Positions 32,201 to 43,791 of a stretch of DNA of 64,000 bases are shown in pieces (position 1 is the first letter of the stretch; the number at the start of each line of letters is the position of its first letter). Origin of the DNA: Vanessa cardui (taxonomy: Eukaryota > Arthropoda > Insecta > Lepidoptera > Nymphalidae); the NCBI RefSeq assembly GCF_905220365.1, contig NC_061124.1:15750501-15814500 (forward strand), written 5' to 3'. The notes under the pieces were generated by a model. It was not told where the DNA came from and did no database searches. It saw only the letters and a list, made by a program, of their open reading frames with translations. A program made the position numbers and the translations under genes.

Positions 32201-33035
32201 TGAATTAGATGATAGTTGTTCGAGCAAACTCAACATTGAAATACCTATAGCATAAGAATGTCGTGACAGCGCGCTTGAAATCATTCATTTGGGTGACAAT
32301 TAATTTCCCAATATAACATACATGTAATATACGACCTCTCTAATTTATGTTGTGCAGTCTACCTATCAACTCTTTATACCGCCAACGTTACACCAACCAA
32401 GGGAACTTGACTGAGAAATTTAAATGACAATATAATTTAGTCATTTAATGTGTTATCTATTCTTTATTTGTATTATTGTGCTTTTAAGACTGGTTACGAG
32501 TGAACAAAGAAAATGGTAGCTCCTTTAGACATGGAGAGATAAAAATACCTCAGAATAGGATCTCTTGCAGGACTTTTGTATTGTGCGTTGAACATAATCG
32601 TGTTGTTTCACTCCTTGCGGGAGGATCTAACGTGTAAAGTACTTTAGGTATGAGTAGGACAAATATACATATTTACTTCCTACTTAAAGATGAATTCAAG
32701 GACATTAAAAAAAAATTAGAGATGGATTAGGTCCCTAACGCACAGTACTGTAATTATTTTCATTCCTTGCGTTAGGAGATATGTCGGTACTCGTGGAATC
32801 GTACGCCTCATAGACGCAAGAGAGTGAAGGTGGGCGGCTCGGGCGCTGCGTGACTCGTTTTAGTGTTGTCCTATCACATCACTCTCTGGTAGATTGCTGG
32901 TAGCCTAAATTTCGGTTATTAAAACAAAAACGTTGTTATAGTAAACTTACAAGAGACCTGTGATATCCAGCTTTTATTTAATACCTCCGTATATTTTTTT
33001 AAAGCAACAACAGCCTAAGACAAAAATAGACATAA

Positions 33036-33332
33036 GACACTCGAATAACGAAACTAATAAAATTAGATTCTATCGCATTTACCTACTTCACTGACATGGT
33101 TGCATGCTGTTTATTTATACAATACACTTTATTACAGAATTACCCGAAGGATGATGTACTGACCATGTTTTCCAACGTGGCGACAAAAAAAGACGTTGTG
33201 TGTTATGAAAAATTACGACGCACATTAAACAGCACTGACGCTTCAAAAAAAACTAAAATAATTGTTACCATTTGCGCGCAATGCAAGCAATCAATGTGCC
33301 TACCATGTTTTAATGAAAAACACTTTCCATAA
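33036..33332 (+). CDS. Possible terminal exon with Cys/His cluster, unit 1
   Basis: The frame is open from 33036 to a stop at 33330-33332; the first Met at 33096 gives 78 residues. Near the C-terminus Cys60, Cys63, Cys68, Cys71 and His76 form C-x2-C-x4-C-x2-C-x4-H, with Cys36 upstream and a Lys/Thr-rich linker between. This resembles the Cys-rich metal-binding end of piggyBac-type transposases; that is a resemblance by eye, not a search result. CTTTATTACAG at about 33127-33137 looks like a splice acceptor, in which case the exon starts at residue 15, and AATAAA lies at 33340-33345, eight bases after the stop. This suggests a 3'-terminal exon. No upstream exon or transposase core was found in the unit, so it may be a remnant. 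Confidence 0.4.
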   Translation, partial: DTRITKLIKLDSIAFTYFTDMVACCLFIQYTLLQNYPKDDVLTMFSNVATKKDVVCYEKLRRTLNSTDASKKTKIIVTICAQCKQSMCLPCFNEKHFP

Positions 33333-34683
33333 TTATTATAATAAAACTTTTTCAATCGACAACTGAGATATTATTTTATTCCCATCACTACTTACTACAC
33401 ATATTGAACTATCTTCCGTTGCGGTACGAGATACAATCGATGTCATATTTTTTTTGGTATTTGTAGTTTATTCAAATGTCATAACTGCGTGCGAACCTAG
33501 CAAAATATAAAGCAATAGGCTATCTTTCACCCACAAAACTTCTAAATATATTTGATTGTTTTTTTGGAAGATATAAACTATTTTGATAACTGAGAAGTGA
33601 GCCTGAGGATGTCGTGATCCTTATGACGAAGCTTCTTTCATATACCCGACAATTGTCAAGCCTTGACAAATAATTGGAAGGAAATTTAATTGAGGGAAAT
33701 AGAATTGGAGAATAAAAAAAAATTGTAAGGAAAGATATTCTAGTTATGTCCTATTTCCTTGTTTCCAATTTATCTAAAAAAATATGTATATTAAATTAAT
33801 ATTATAACTTCTGGTATTATACTTATCGTATAAATACTATATTATTTTTGAATTAGATGATAGTTGTTCGAGCAAACTCAACATTGAAATACCTATAGCA
33901 TAAGAATGTCGTGACAGCGCGCTTGAAATCATTCATTTGGGTGACAATTAATTTCCCAATATAACATACATGTAATATACGACCTCTCTAATTTATGTTG
34001 TGCAGTCTACCTATCAACTCTTTATACCGCCAACGTTACACCAACCAAGGGAACTTGACTGAGAAATTTCAATGACAATATAATTTAGTCATTTAATGTG
34101 TTATCTATTCTTTATTTGTATTATTGTGCTTTTAAGACTGGTTACGAGTGAACAAAGAAAATGGTAGCTCCTTTAGACATGGAGAGATAAAAATACCTCA
34201 GAATAGGATCTCTTGCAGGACTTTTGTATTGTGCGTTGAACATAATCGTGTTGTTTCACTCCTTGCGGGAGGATCTAACGTGTAAAGTACTTTAGGTATG
34301 AGTAGGACAAATATACATATTTACTTCCTACTTAAAGATGAATTCAAGGACATTAAAAAAAAATTAGAGATGGATTAGGTCCCTAACGCACAGTACTGTA
34401 ATTATTTTCATTCCTTGCGTTAGGAGATATGTCGGTACTCGTGGAATCGTACGCCTCATAGACGCAAGAGAGTGAAGGTGGGCGGCTCGGGCGCTGCGTG
34501 ACTCGTTTTAGTGTTGTCCTATCACATCACTCTCTGGTAGATTGCTGGTAGCCTAAATTTCGGTTATTAAAACAAAAACGTTGTTATAGTAAACTTACAA
34601 GAGACCTGTGATATCCAGCTTTTATTTAATACCTCCGTATATTTTTTTAAAGCAACAACAGCCTAAGACAAAAATAGACATAA

Positions 34684-34980
34684 GACACTCGAATAACGAA
34701 ACTAATAAAATTAGATTCTATCGCATTTACCTACTTCACTGACATGGTTGCATGCTGTTTATTTATACAATACACTTTATTACAGAATTACCCGAAGGAT
34801 GATGTACTGACCATGTTTTCCAACGTGGCGACAAAAAAAGACGTTGTGTGTTATGAAAAATTACGACGCACATTAAACAGCACTGACGCTTCAAAAAAAA
34901 CTAAAATAATTGTTACCATTTGCGCGCAATGCAAGCAATCAATGTGCCTACCATGTTTTAATGAAAAACACTTTCCATAA
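34684..34980 (+). CDS. Possible terminal exon with Cys/His cluster, unit 2
   Basis: Same protein, residue for residue, as the frame in unit 1, shifted by 1,648 bp, with the same acceptor-like site and AATAAA signal. The identity reflects a recent duplication rather than demonstrated selection. Confidence 0.4.
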   Translation, partial: DTRITKLIKLDSIAFTYFTDMVACCLFIQYTLLQNYPKDDVLTMFSNVATKKDVVCYEKLRRTLNSTDASKKTKIIVTICAQCKQSMCLPCFNEKHFP

Positions 34981-36331
34981 TTATTATAATAAAACTTTTT
35001 CAATCGACAACTGAGATATTATTTTATTCCCATCACTACTTACTACACATATTGAACTATCTTCCGTTGCGGTACGAGATACAATCGATGTCATATTTTT
35101 TTTGGTATTTGTAGTTTATTCAAATGTCATAACTGCGTGCGAACCTAGCAAAATATAAAGCAATAGGCTATCTTTCACCCACAAAACTTCTAAATATATT
35201 TGATTGTTTTTTTGGAAGATATAAACTATTTTGATAACTGAGAAGTGAGCCTGAGGATGTCGTGATCCTTATGACGAAGCTTCTTTCATATACCCGACAA
35301 TTGTCAAGCCTTGACAAATAATTGGAAGGAAATTTAATTGAGGGAAATAGAATTGGAGAATAAAAAAAAATTGTAAGGAAAGATATTCTAGTTATGTCCT
35401 ATTTCCTTGTTTCCAATTTATCTAAAAAAATATGTATATTAAATTAATATTATAACTTCTGGTATTATACTTATCGTATAAATACTATATTATTTTTGAA
35501 TTAGATGATAGTTGTTCGAGCAAACTCAACATTGAAATACCTATAGCATAAGAATGTCGTGACAGCGCGCTTGAAATCATTCATTTGGGTGACAATTAAT
35601 TTCCCAATATAACATACATGTAATATACGACCTCTCTAATTTATGTTGTGCAGTCTACCTATCAACTCTTTATACCGCCAACGTTACACCAACCAAGGGA
35701 ACTTGACTGAGAAATTTCAATGACAATATAATTTAGTCATTTAATGTGTTATCTATTCTTTATTTGTATTATTGTGCTTTTAAGACTGGTTACGAGTGAA
35801 CAAAGAAAATGGTAGCTCCTTTAGACATGGAGAGATAAAAATACCTCAGAATAGGATCTCTTGCAGGACTTTTGTATTGTGCGTTGAACATAATCGTGTT
35901 GTTTCACTCCTTGCGGGAGGATCTAACGTGTAAAGTACTTTAGGTATGAGTAGGACAAATATACATATTTACTTCCTACTTAAAGATGAATTCAAGGACA
36001 TTAAAAAAAAATTAGAGATGGATTAGGTCCCTAACGCACAGTACTGTAATTATTTTCATTCCTTGCGTTAGGAGATATGTCGGTACTCGTGGAATCGTAC
36101 GCCTCATAGACGCAAGAGAGTGAAGGTGGGCGGCTCGGGCGCTGCGTGACTCGTTTTAGTGTTGTCCTATCACATCACTCTCTGGTAGATTGCTGGTAGC
36201 CTAAATTTCGGTTATTAAAACAAAAACGTTGTTATAGTAAACTTACAAGAGACCTGTGATATCCAGCTTTTATTTAATACCTCCGTATATTTTTTTAAAG
36301 CAACAACAGCCTAAGACAAAAATAGACATAA

Positions 36332-36628
36332 GACACTCGAATAACGAAACTAATAAAATTAGATTCTATCGCATTTACCTACTTCACTGACATGGTTGCA
36401 TGCTGTTTATTTATACAATACACTTTATTACAGAATTACCCGAAGGATGATGTACTGACCATGTTTTCCAACGTGGCGACAAAAAAAGACGTTGTGTGTT
36501 ATGAAAAATTACGACGCACATTAAACAGCACTGACGCTTCAAAAAAAACTAAAATAATTGTTACCATTTGCGCGCAATGCAAGCAATCAATGTGCCTACC
36601 ATGTTTTAATGAAAAACACTTTCCATAA
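36332..36628 (+). CDS. Possible terminal exon with Cys/His cluster, unit 3
   Basis: Third identical copy. The one base change that I saw in unit 3 (36744) lies downstream of the stop, so the protein is unchanged. Confidence 0.4.
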   Translation, partial: DTRITKLIKLDSIAFTYFTDMVACCLFIQYTLLQNYPKDDVLTMFSNVATKKDVVCYEKLRRTLNSTDASKKTKIIVTICAQCKQSMCLPCFNEKHFP

Positions 36629-37144
36629 TTATTATAATAAAACTTTTTCAATCGACAACTGAGATATTATTTTATTCCCATCACTACTTACTACACATAT
36701 TGAACTATCTTCCGTTGCGGTACGAGATACAATCGATGTCATAATTTTTTTGGTATTTGTAGTTTATTCAAATGTCATAACTGCGTGCGAACCTAGCAAA
36801 ATATAAAGCAATAGGCTATCTTTCACCCACAAAACTTCTAAATATATTTGATTGTTTTTTTGGAAGATATAAACTATTTTGATAACTGAGAAGTGAGCCT
36901 GAGGATGTCGTGATCCTTATGACGAAGCTTCTTTCATATACCCGACAATTGTCAAGCCTTGACAAATAATTGGAAGGAAATTTAATTGAGGGAAATAGAA
37001 TTGGAGAATAAAAAAAAATTGTAAGGAAAGATATTCTAGTTATGTCCTATTTCCTTGTTTCCAATTTATCTAAAAAAATATGTATATTAAATTAATATTA
37101 TAACTTCTGGTATTATACTTATCGTATAAATACTATATTATTTT

Positions 37145-39253
37145 ATACCCTTAAAGACGATTTTATAAAATAAATCGTAGTTAATAATTTGAATTGAAAC
37201 ACGTATCCTTAGTCGAAGTTGCTCGTTCAAATAAAATACCGAAATTTACATAAATGCTATTTACATTTGGAGACTTAATTTATTATTTACGGAATAACTC
37301 ACAGCTGTTTAACAGGAACATCAAATTGTTTGACAAAAACAGTGAGATGCCTTTGAAAGATTTAATTACTGTGACAACAAGCAAATACTGTCCGCAGGCA
37401 CTTAATCCTTGCCAATACCTGGTTACACGAGAAAGGCGGATCAGCAAGAAATCTATGTGGAATTTTCTCTGACAAATTACGCACGAACTTGGCTTCGCTG
37501 ACTCGTTAGTGACTCCGCGTAAATGCATTAAGAATCTTGATCCTTGCAACGTCACTGTTGAATTAATCTACTGGAATCAGATGAGTTTCATTTTTGTAAT
37601 ATTATCATGTAATTAAATTTAGAAAGAGAATGTCCCATGTTCGTTGAATTGTCAATATATACATATATAAAATACATATATAAAAGTATACAAAAATTAA
37701 ATATTAAATTTGACCTTGAAAAGTCTCTCAATCTATAGATATTATAATTAGTATTATTTACTATTTAACAATATTTACAGAGGCTGCGCAATGCTGTCAG
37801 TTAAATTATTGGCATTATCCCAGATAGGACCAAAACATTGTTTTGCTTCTGTTACAGGATTTAATTTGTCAACACCCCGAAACCTTTAGCTTGTTCCAAT
37901 CACGTCGGAATAAAGACCATTGGAGCCTCTACTCCAAGACAAACAACTTTGTGATTGAATTGCCACGATATCATTGATCGATACCTTTCTTGATAATTTG
38001 TGGTGTTATTTACCACATTACGGATGCAAAAAATGACATTTGAAAATTCGGCAATTTTTTGTTGAAATGTAGGCGTAAAATTAAAACGCATAAGTAGTTA
38101 GTGATATAATATTGTATTTTAAATGAAAACGTTAATAGTAGAGCTATTAGCAATTGTCTGCATTCTATCATATAACAGAAATCATTAGTTCTTTTAAGCT
38201 AATGGCATGTACCATAAATGTATACACATTTTTTCATAAAAGCTAAGAATACATTTCATAAAATTAGAGGACATGAAAATTTTGTAGCTCCATTGTGTAG
38301 TGTGGTAAATTCGAAGCACTTTAATAAAAAAAAACCAAAAATTCTTGTAGAGAGCAAGGGAAACTAGTAAAGTCGTCGTTGTAAGACGTAAATTATTTGT
38401 ATAAGGATGACATTGCGAAAGTGTGAGTATACAATTTGAACACCAACATGAAGTCATCGACAAACAATCTACCAACTAGAGCAACGAGTCAGATCGTGTA
38501 CAAAGTAAAAACTCTTCAAAAGATAAATACAAGATTGTAAAGAGAAAATATTTTCCAAGATTTCTTTTCAAAATTTAAAATCACAATAAATTTCTCGGAG
38601 CGTCTTCGTTAACACAGAACATCGGTTCATACGAAACCTTTCAATAGCAAACCGTAACAGATTGTAAAAGTCAATTACAGCGTCACTGGAAACGGGGTCT
38701 GGAAACAAAAGTGACGTCAGCGGACTGTCGGCTAAGGTGTCAATCGACTACCGCGTTTCTGCTCTAATTGATTTGGGTTCTCGCAGTGGATACTCTATGA
38801 CGAGCAGATTTACAAGCTAAGGCGAAAAATCGATTTACATTCCTAAAAGGGTGATCTAAGCAATTTTGAATAACATAAACTGATATTATAAAATATCTAT
38901 ATTTCATTGTTTAACGGGCTTTGAGGTGTTTGGGTTGAAAACAGCGTACGTCTTCTTCAAATTCTGTTTCACCTTAATAGCGGAAAAAAGACAGACAAAA
39001 TTAGCATATAGATAGATGAAGCGTGCGTAACTTTATCTATACATACAACAAAATTGGAGTGTCTGTAGTAACTAAAGCGAATACAACGCTAGTACGAAAC
39101 GAAATGTGTTAATTAACAATGAAGTTTTGACGTATTATACAAAGGACGGGAATTTGAATTCGCTTTAAATATTGTATTCTATTTGCGTAACACGAATGTA
39201 TCTTTTTTTAATAATCTGAGATGATAAAACTAATTTTAAAATTCATTTCGGAA
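37145..39253. other. Unassigned DNA, array right flank
   Basis: No gene recognised. A CRE-type octamer TGACGTCA at 38712-38719 lies in a less AT-rich patch (about 38680-38800) that could be regulatory, but one octamer proves little. Minus-strand frames of 90 and 93 codons have no recognisable domains. Confidence 0.35.
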
Positions 39254-39306
39254 TGAAAATTTACCCGAGAAGAATCGGTGAAACTCAATAGTTACCGTTT
39301 TTGAAC
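39254..39306 (-). mobile_element. LINE 3'-end fragment
   Basis: ACCCGAGAAGAATCGGTGAA and CTCAATAGTTACCGTTTTTG match the 'accgagaagaaccggcaag...actcagtagttac' block of other copies (24790, 57770). Confidence 0.5.
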
Positions 39307-39389
39307 ATATCATCAAATTTTTAAATAACTTTAAAAAAATGGTTTATCATGCTAGAATTACATTGAATGCTATCTTTATTTAGTATATA

Positions 39390-39500
39390 CTGAGGTTGGT
39401 GGCATTGGCAAGGAATGGTTAAAATTTCTTACAGCACCATTACACCACCATACAAGCGGTGGTGACTTAACATCAGGTTACCCATTTGCTAGTACACCTA
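39390..39500 (-). repeat. Interspersed repeat (family B), partial
   Basis: Minus strand keeps ACCTGATGTTAAGTCACCAC, TGGTGCTGTAAGAAATTTTA and CCATTCCTTGCCAATGCCAC. Confidence 0.6.
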
Positions 39501-39969
39501 ACAATATAAAAATATAGAAAATATTTTTTCTAAAAAATAACACCAACTTAACAAAGTGATCACAAAAAAGTAATAAAATAATTTGATTTATTTATACACG
39601 TTATTGAAAGTCACTTAAAAAGAAGTCACTACAGTATCACGCAATTTTCGTGAATTTGATATGTCATCTATATTATTTAGATTTGCTTTATGTTAATTCG
39701 GGCTAAATGTTTCTATTTCAAGGAGGCATCAGAAACTCTAGAATTATTGATGACTTTACAAGTTTTAATTGAATCTACGACCACAACTCCTCGTTGACTC
39801 GCAACGTTCTGTGCCAGTTGTCTTTGTGAAGAGGTGTAGCTGGTTTTCTCTCTATCTATAATCAGGTCATATAAAGTTTTAATAGTTTCATTCAAATGCT
39901 TTATGACTACATACGATAAGTAAAATATGTACAACTTTTAAGAAGTAAATTTAAAGACACATTGTTTCT

Positions 39970-40270
39970 CTGGGCCATCTCAGCTCAGAGCTGGGATAAG
40001 AATGCGTGCATCTTAACCGATGATTGCAGGTTAAACCCAGACAAGCACCACTATATATATGTGCCTAATTTGTGTTTATAATTCATCTCGTGCTCGGCGG
40101 TGCAGAAAAACATCATGAGGAAACCTGAATGTGTCTAATTTCATCAAAATTCTGCCACATGTGTATTCCACCAACCCGCATTGGAATAGCGTGGTTGAAT
40201 ATGTTCCAAACCCTCTCCTTAATGGCAGAGGAGGCCTTATCTCAGCAGTGGGAAATGTACAGGCTGTTAC
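39970..40270 (+). mobile_element. SINE-1, near full length with decayed A box
   Basis: The 5' end is disturbed. GTGCATCTTAACCGATGATT, GGTTAAACCCAGACAAGCAC (damaged B box), GTGTTTATAATTCATCTCGT and CCACCAACCCGCATTGGAAT follow. The tail is TTACTTTACTTTT rather than (TTG)n. Confidence 0.85.
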
Positions 40271-41640
40271 TTTACTTTTACTTTACTTTATTGTTTCTCT
40301 AAGACGCGTTAGAAAACACACATGACAGAATAACGTCCATTAACTTACCGTCTTTAACTGTATCTGCTCCCATTGCCCAGATCTGTACCCACGATTTACG
40401 ATTGATCAGACACACAACAGAGACTTTTTGCTTTTGTTTAAGTTAACAACTACAAAATTGTAAATACAGCATGCAAACAAACTTTTAAGTATTATTAACA
40501 TAATTTTCATATTATCTGCTGACAAAACTTTTAATGGCTGTTTAAATAATCTGTTGTAATTTGCATCAAGTACGAGCGCCAGCTCAAAGCGTTATAGACA
40601 ATTCATTTTATCTCATTAAGTAGTTTTTAATATGCACTCAGTTGTTAATAAATTATTCATTAATTAAACAATCATTATGCCATGTGTGAAATGGCACAGC
40701 GGTTATGTTACGTATATCTAACCTAAGCCAAGAAGTTTCTAATTCGAACAAGGCACAAAACTTTTAAATATTCGTCCAGCAGCTCGAACTGTATCGGCTA
40801 ATCCTTTAAGATAGCTCCTCCGAAAAGGAGACCCTTTTTCAGATGTATAAAAATTGCATGATGTTAATTTTACTTTTGACCACTTGTATTTTTAAGACAA
40901 GAAATATGCAGTTTGCAGTTTGTATAGAAAATTGCTCACCATCCAAAATTTTTAATACTGAGAAGGACACGCAAAAAAGTGAGTAGCGTCTCCATCGGCT
41001 GACGTGAATTCGCCAAGCGTGCTGAAGTCACGTCAGATACCTATAATAGAGATGGCAGGAAGTGGAGAATCTTTGGCATAGAGATGCTTGAAGATACTGA
41101 TATACATACATATATACTCATTGACATCAATAAAAATGGATACATTAAACAACCTCTTATATATTTGACTACATAACCGTAAATAAATATTCACAGTAAA
41201 TCGTAAAACTTCGAATAAAACTGTTCACGCTTTTTAATTAAAAGACTGCAACAGAAAAACGTTCAATAGATTTTACAAATTGAAGACTCCAATAAAATTA
41301 TTGACACATCAACGGCTCTGGGAGAGGCCTCTATTAAAACGTATTGGAAAAGTTAAATGAAATCAGGCAATTGATCATTATAATACACCGATTTAATACA
41401 TTTCGTTTTAAATTCTTGCAACTATAAAATGTCACATTTTATCAGTCAAAACACTGTATAACATTACCAACATTTCTCTTTTCTCTGAAGGAATAATTAG
41501 CCCTTTATAAAAATGATGTATAAAAAGCCAACATCATGACTCTTTCTAGAAGTGAGAACAGTATCTAAATCCGTTTGATGATTTTGAAAAATAAGCCGAT
41601 TTCCAAACATACGGATAAAAAAGGCAACTTTGTTTACTAA
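40271..41640. other. Unassigned DNA with a possible tRNA-derived remnant
   Basis: At 40688-40760 a good A box TGGCACAGCGGT is followed about 40 bases later by a weak B-box-like CTAATTCGAAC; this may be a decayed SINE of a third type. At 40999-41036 a perfect 9-bp inverted repeat CTGACGTGA / TCACGTCAG has a 20-base spacer. No gene seen. Confidence 0.35.
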
Positions 41641-41979
41641 AAAAAAAAAAAACCGCCTTCAAAAATGAACTAAAAAGAAAAAAATAATCAGTTACATCCA
41701 TATCCAATTTACGATTTTTTAATCACCTCTCAAAGTCGGTGCCAACATTGCTAATATAGGTACATAATACATACATACAAAAACTAAATATATTTATTGT
41801 ATAGATGACACCATTAGACAAACCTTACTATCGATACAAATTAAATTATTTCAATATAGGAATTTATTTACTTTGTTGGCACCGACTTCAAAAGGTGATT
41901 AAACAATCGTAAATTGGATATGGATGTAACTGATTATTTTTTTTCTTTTTAGTTCATTTTTGAAGGCGGTTTTTTTTTT
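41641..41979. mobile_element. Foldback MITE with ~106-bp terminal inverted repeats
   Basis: Left arm 41641-41746 starts with an A tract and AACCGCCTTCAAAAATGAAC, then CAGTTACATCCATATCCAAT, and ends AAAGTCGGTGCCAAC. The right arm 41876-41979 is its near-perfect reverse complement, with visible differences only around 'cgattttttaatcacctctc' against 'cgattgtttaatcacctttt' and in the A tracts. About 130 bp of unrelated AT-rich sequence lies between. It has no coding capacity. The ends resemble, but are not the same as, the AACCGACTTC block ends. Confidence 0.88.
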
Positions 41980-42479
41980 ATTTATAAAAATTTATTTACT
42001 GCTTTTCAGTGTTGTTATAATTACAATTGGAAGTGTTTGTCATTCACTTTATTATATTCAGTACATTTCGGCTTTCGACTCTAAACATAACTCAACGCCG
42101 TTTCAATACGATGTGGACTGCAACTCAAATTAAGCGTTACCTAAGTTACAATAGCCTAAAGTTAACTGCTCATCGCCAATTAGACAATACCATTACCATT
42201 TCCCGATGCAATGCTGTTAATCATTGAGGAGTTCTCCTGGTAGTCCACCATCAGCTAGACTTCACCATAGGCATGTTTACTAACATCAATTGCTTAACGA
42301 CTATCTTAAAGAAATAGAACTAAACTCGTAAAATAGTTACTTACTAATAGGTTCTGATTACCAGTTGTGGTCTTCATCATCAGTTCCACTTCATCAAATG
42401 TCACTTTTCGTGAGCATATGACCAAGGCACTTTGAATAAAACCGAAATCACTATAGGTGTGCCTATAAAATTTGAGGAG
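41980..42479. other. Unassigned DNA
   Basis: The 66-codon plus-strand frame is not supported as a gene. Confidence 0.35.
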
Positions 42480-42690
42480 TTCCCTCGATTTCTCCAGGAT
42501 CCCATCATCAGATCCTGATCTCCTGACAATGGGACCACCTGTAAAACATACCCTTTCAAACAAAAAAAGAATTGTCAAAATCGGCCCCGCCATCTTCGAG
42601 TAATTCGGTAACATACATAAAAAATAAAAAAAAAAAATAAAAAAAAAGACCCCGACGAATTGAGAACCTCCTCCTTTTTTGAAGTCGGTT
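42480..42690 (+). mobile_element. Right end of an AACCGACTTC-ended element
   Basis: CCTTTCAAACAAAAAAAGAA, 'tcaaaatcggcccc', an A-rich tract, CGAATTGAGAACCTCCTCCT and the end TTTTGAAGTCGGTTAAAAA follow the same order as 11300-11420, with a different upstream part (GGATCCCATCATCAGATCCT). The 140-residue minus frame across it is repeat sequence. Confidence 0.6.
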
Positions 42691-43197
42691 AAAAAATATG
42701 AATAAGACGTAACTTTTTTAAAAGGCAAAGTTAGAATAATTAATTAATAATTGACATTTTATCTTTATCAACTCATTTCGACATAATATAATTATACTCT
42801 ATATAGACTCTATATTATCTTGAATTAAAAACTTCTTAAGACATGACAGGTGAAATTATTATTATTTTCAAAGAAAATTTTGTAATGATGTCTTAATATA
42901 ATTATGCGCCAATAACCTCTTCGAAGCTTATGAATGTGAACTGCTTGGGAACCCGATCCTAATAACCTTATAAGCGATAATGTTTCCAATATAATTATGT
43001 TTTATTACTCAGAAATTTATCGTACTTAATTAACATTAATTAAAGTAAAGATCATATTAAATCTATTACATGTTAAAGTAAATCGATATTTGTTAAAAAC
43101 CTTCTTACGCTTTTAAAGGTTATCTTACGAATTTTACACCACCCGTTAAGGCGTAAATAAAGGTGACACTTTATTTAAGTTACAAAGATTCCTTTAT
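42691..43197. other. Unassigned AT-rich DNA
   Basis: Nothing recognised. Confidence 0.35.
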
Positions 43198-43383
43198 CAG
43201 TTATCGGGCAAACGGGCTACCTTATAATAAGTGGTTACAACCAGGCATGGACATAAGACCTAATAACCTTGGAAGCTGGCTTTGGAACTGGCTCACTCAC
43301 CCTTCAAATTGGAATAGTACAAAATATTGATGTTTGGCGGTACAACATCCGATGACTGGCTGGTACATATCCAGAAGAACTTG
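43198..43383 (+). repeat. Interspersed repeat (family B), partial
   Basis: GGGCAAACGGGCTACCTTAT, AATAACCTTGGAAGCT, GGCTCACTCACCCTTCAAAT and GATGACTGGCTGGTACATAT follow the family order with a shortened middle. Confidence 0.65.
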
Positions 43384-43487
43384 GTTTTATTGTCAAAACA
43401 TAAACTATGATTCTGAACATGATACTCATATTATTCCAAGAACTTCAACTACATAATAGTAATATTAGTATATATTAGAGATCATGT

Positions 43488-43689
43488 GAACAATGCATGT
43501 GACATTACTTTGATCCCAATGTAAGTAGCTGAGGCACGATGGTACCACAAACACCCAGACCCAAGAGAGCATAGAAAACTAATGAACTTTTTCTCCATCG
43601 ACTCGGTCGGGAGCCAGGGACCTCGGAGTGGCGTATCCATGAAAACCAAAAACCAAAATAAAAACACAATACTCGACCATGGAGGTCGT
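43488..43689 (-). mobile_element. SINE-2 with a small insertion near its head
   Basis: Minus strand ACGACCTCCATGGTCGAGTA, ACGCCACTCCGAGGTCCCTG, GTTTTCTATGCTCTCTTGGG and GTTTGTGGTACCATCG. An A-rich tract (about 43640-43665) interrupts the segment between the A box and the B box. Confidence 0.8.
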
Positions 43690-43791
43690 ATTCATATAAA
43701 AAAAGTTACTTAGTCAATTAATATTAATATTCAAATATAAGTTATCTTAGCAAAATACGATTATAAAAATTGTTTGGCTGGATTTTGATTA

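Larger units (their letters stand above)
32201..37144. repeat. Exact tandem triplication of a 1,648-bp unit
   Basis: Units are 32201-33848, 33849-35496 and 35497-37144, exactly 4,944 bp. The only differences I noticed are A at 32422 against C at 34070 and 35718, and A at 36744 against T at 35096 and 33448. The shared TTT at both outer edges is a 3-base microhomology. The unit is not a satellite monomer in style: it holds a candidate terminal exon (see 33036-33332), a hairpin pair CCTAACGCA/TGCGTTAGG and a 17-bp palindrome TTGTCAAG-C-CTTGACAA (33653-33669 in unit 1). This is either a very recent duplication or an assembly artefact. Confidence 0.97.

Noticed and set aside
32024..32284. 86-codon minus-strand frame at the left edge of the array
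   Set aside because: No domain and broken in units 2 and 3; useful only for placing the array edge.
32201..37144. CRISPR-like or satellite array
   Set aside because: Only three very long direct repeats with no spacers; the setting is an insect genome.
38712..38719. TGACGTCA as a functional CRE site
   Set aside because: A single octamer is expected by chance at this scale and no promoter is visible nearby.
42306..42728. 140-codon minus-strand frame
   Set aside because: Covers the A/T tracts and end of a repeat also present at 11300-11420; poly-F runs come from the A-rich tract.
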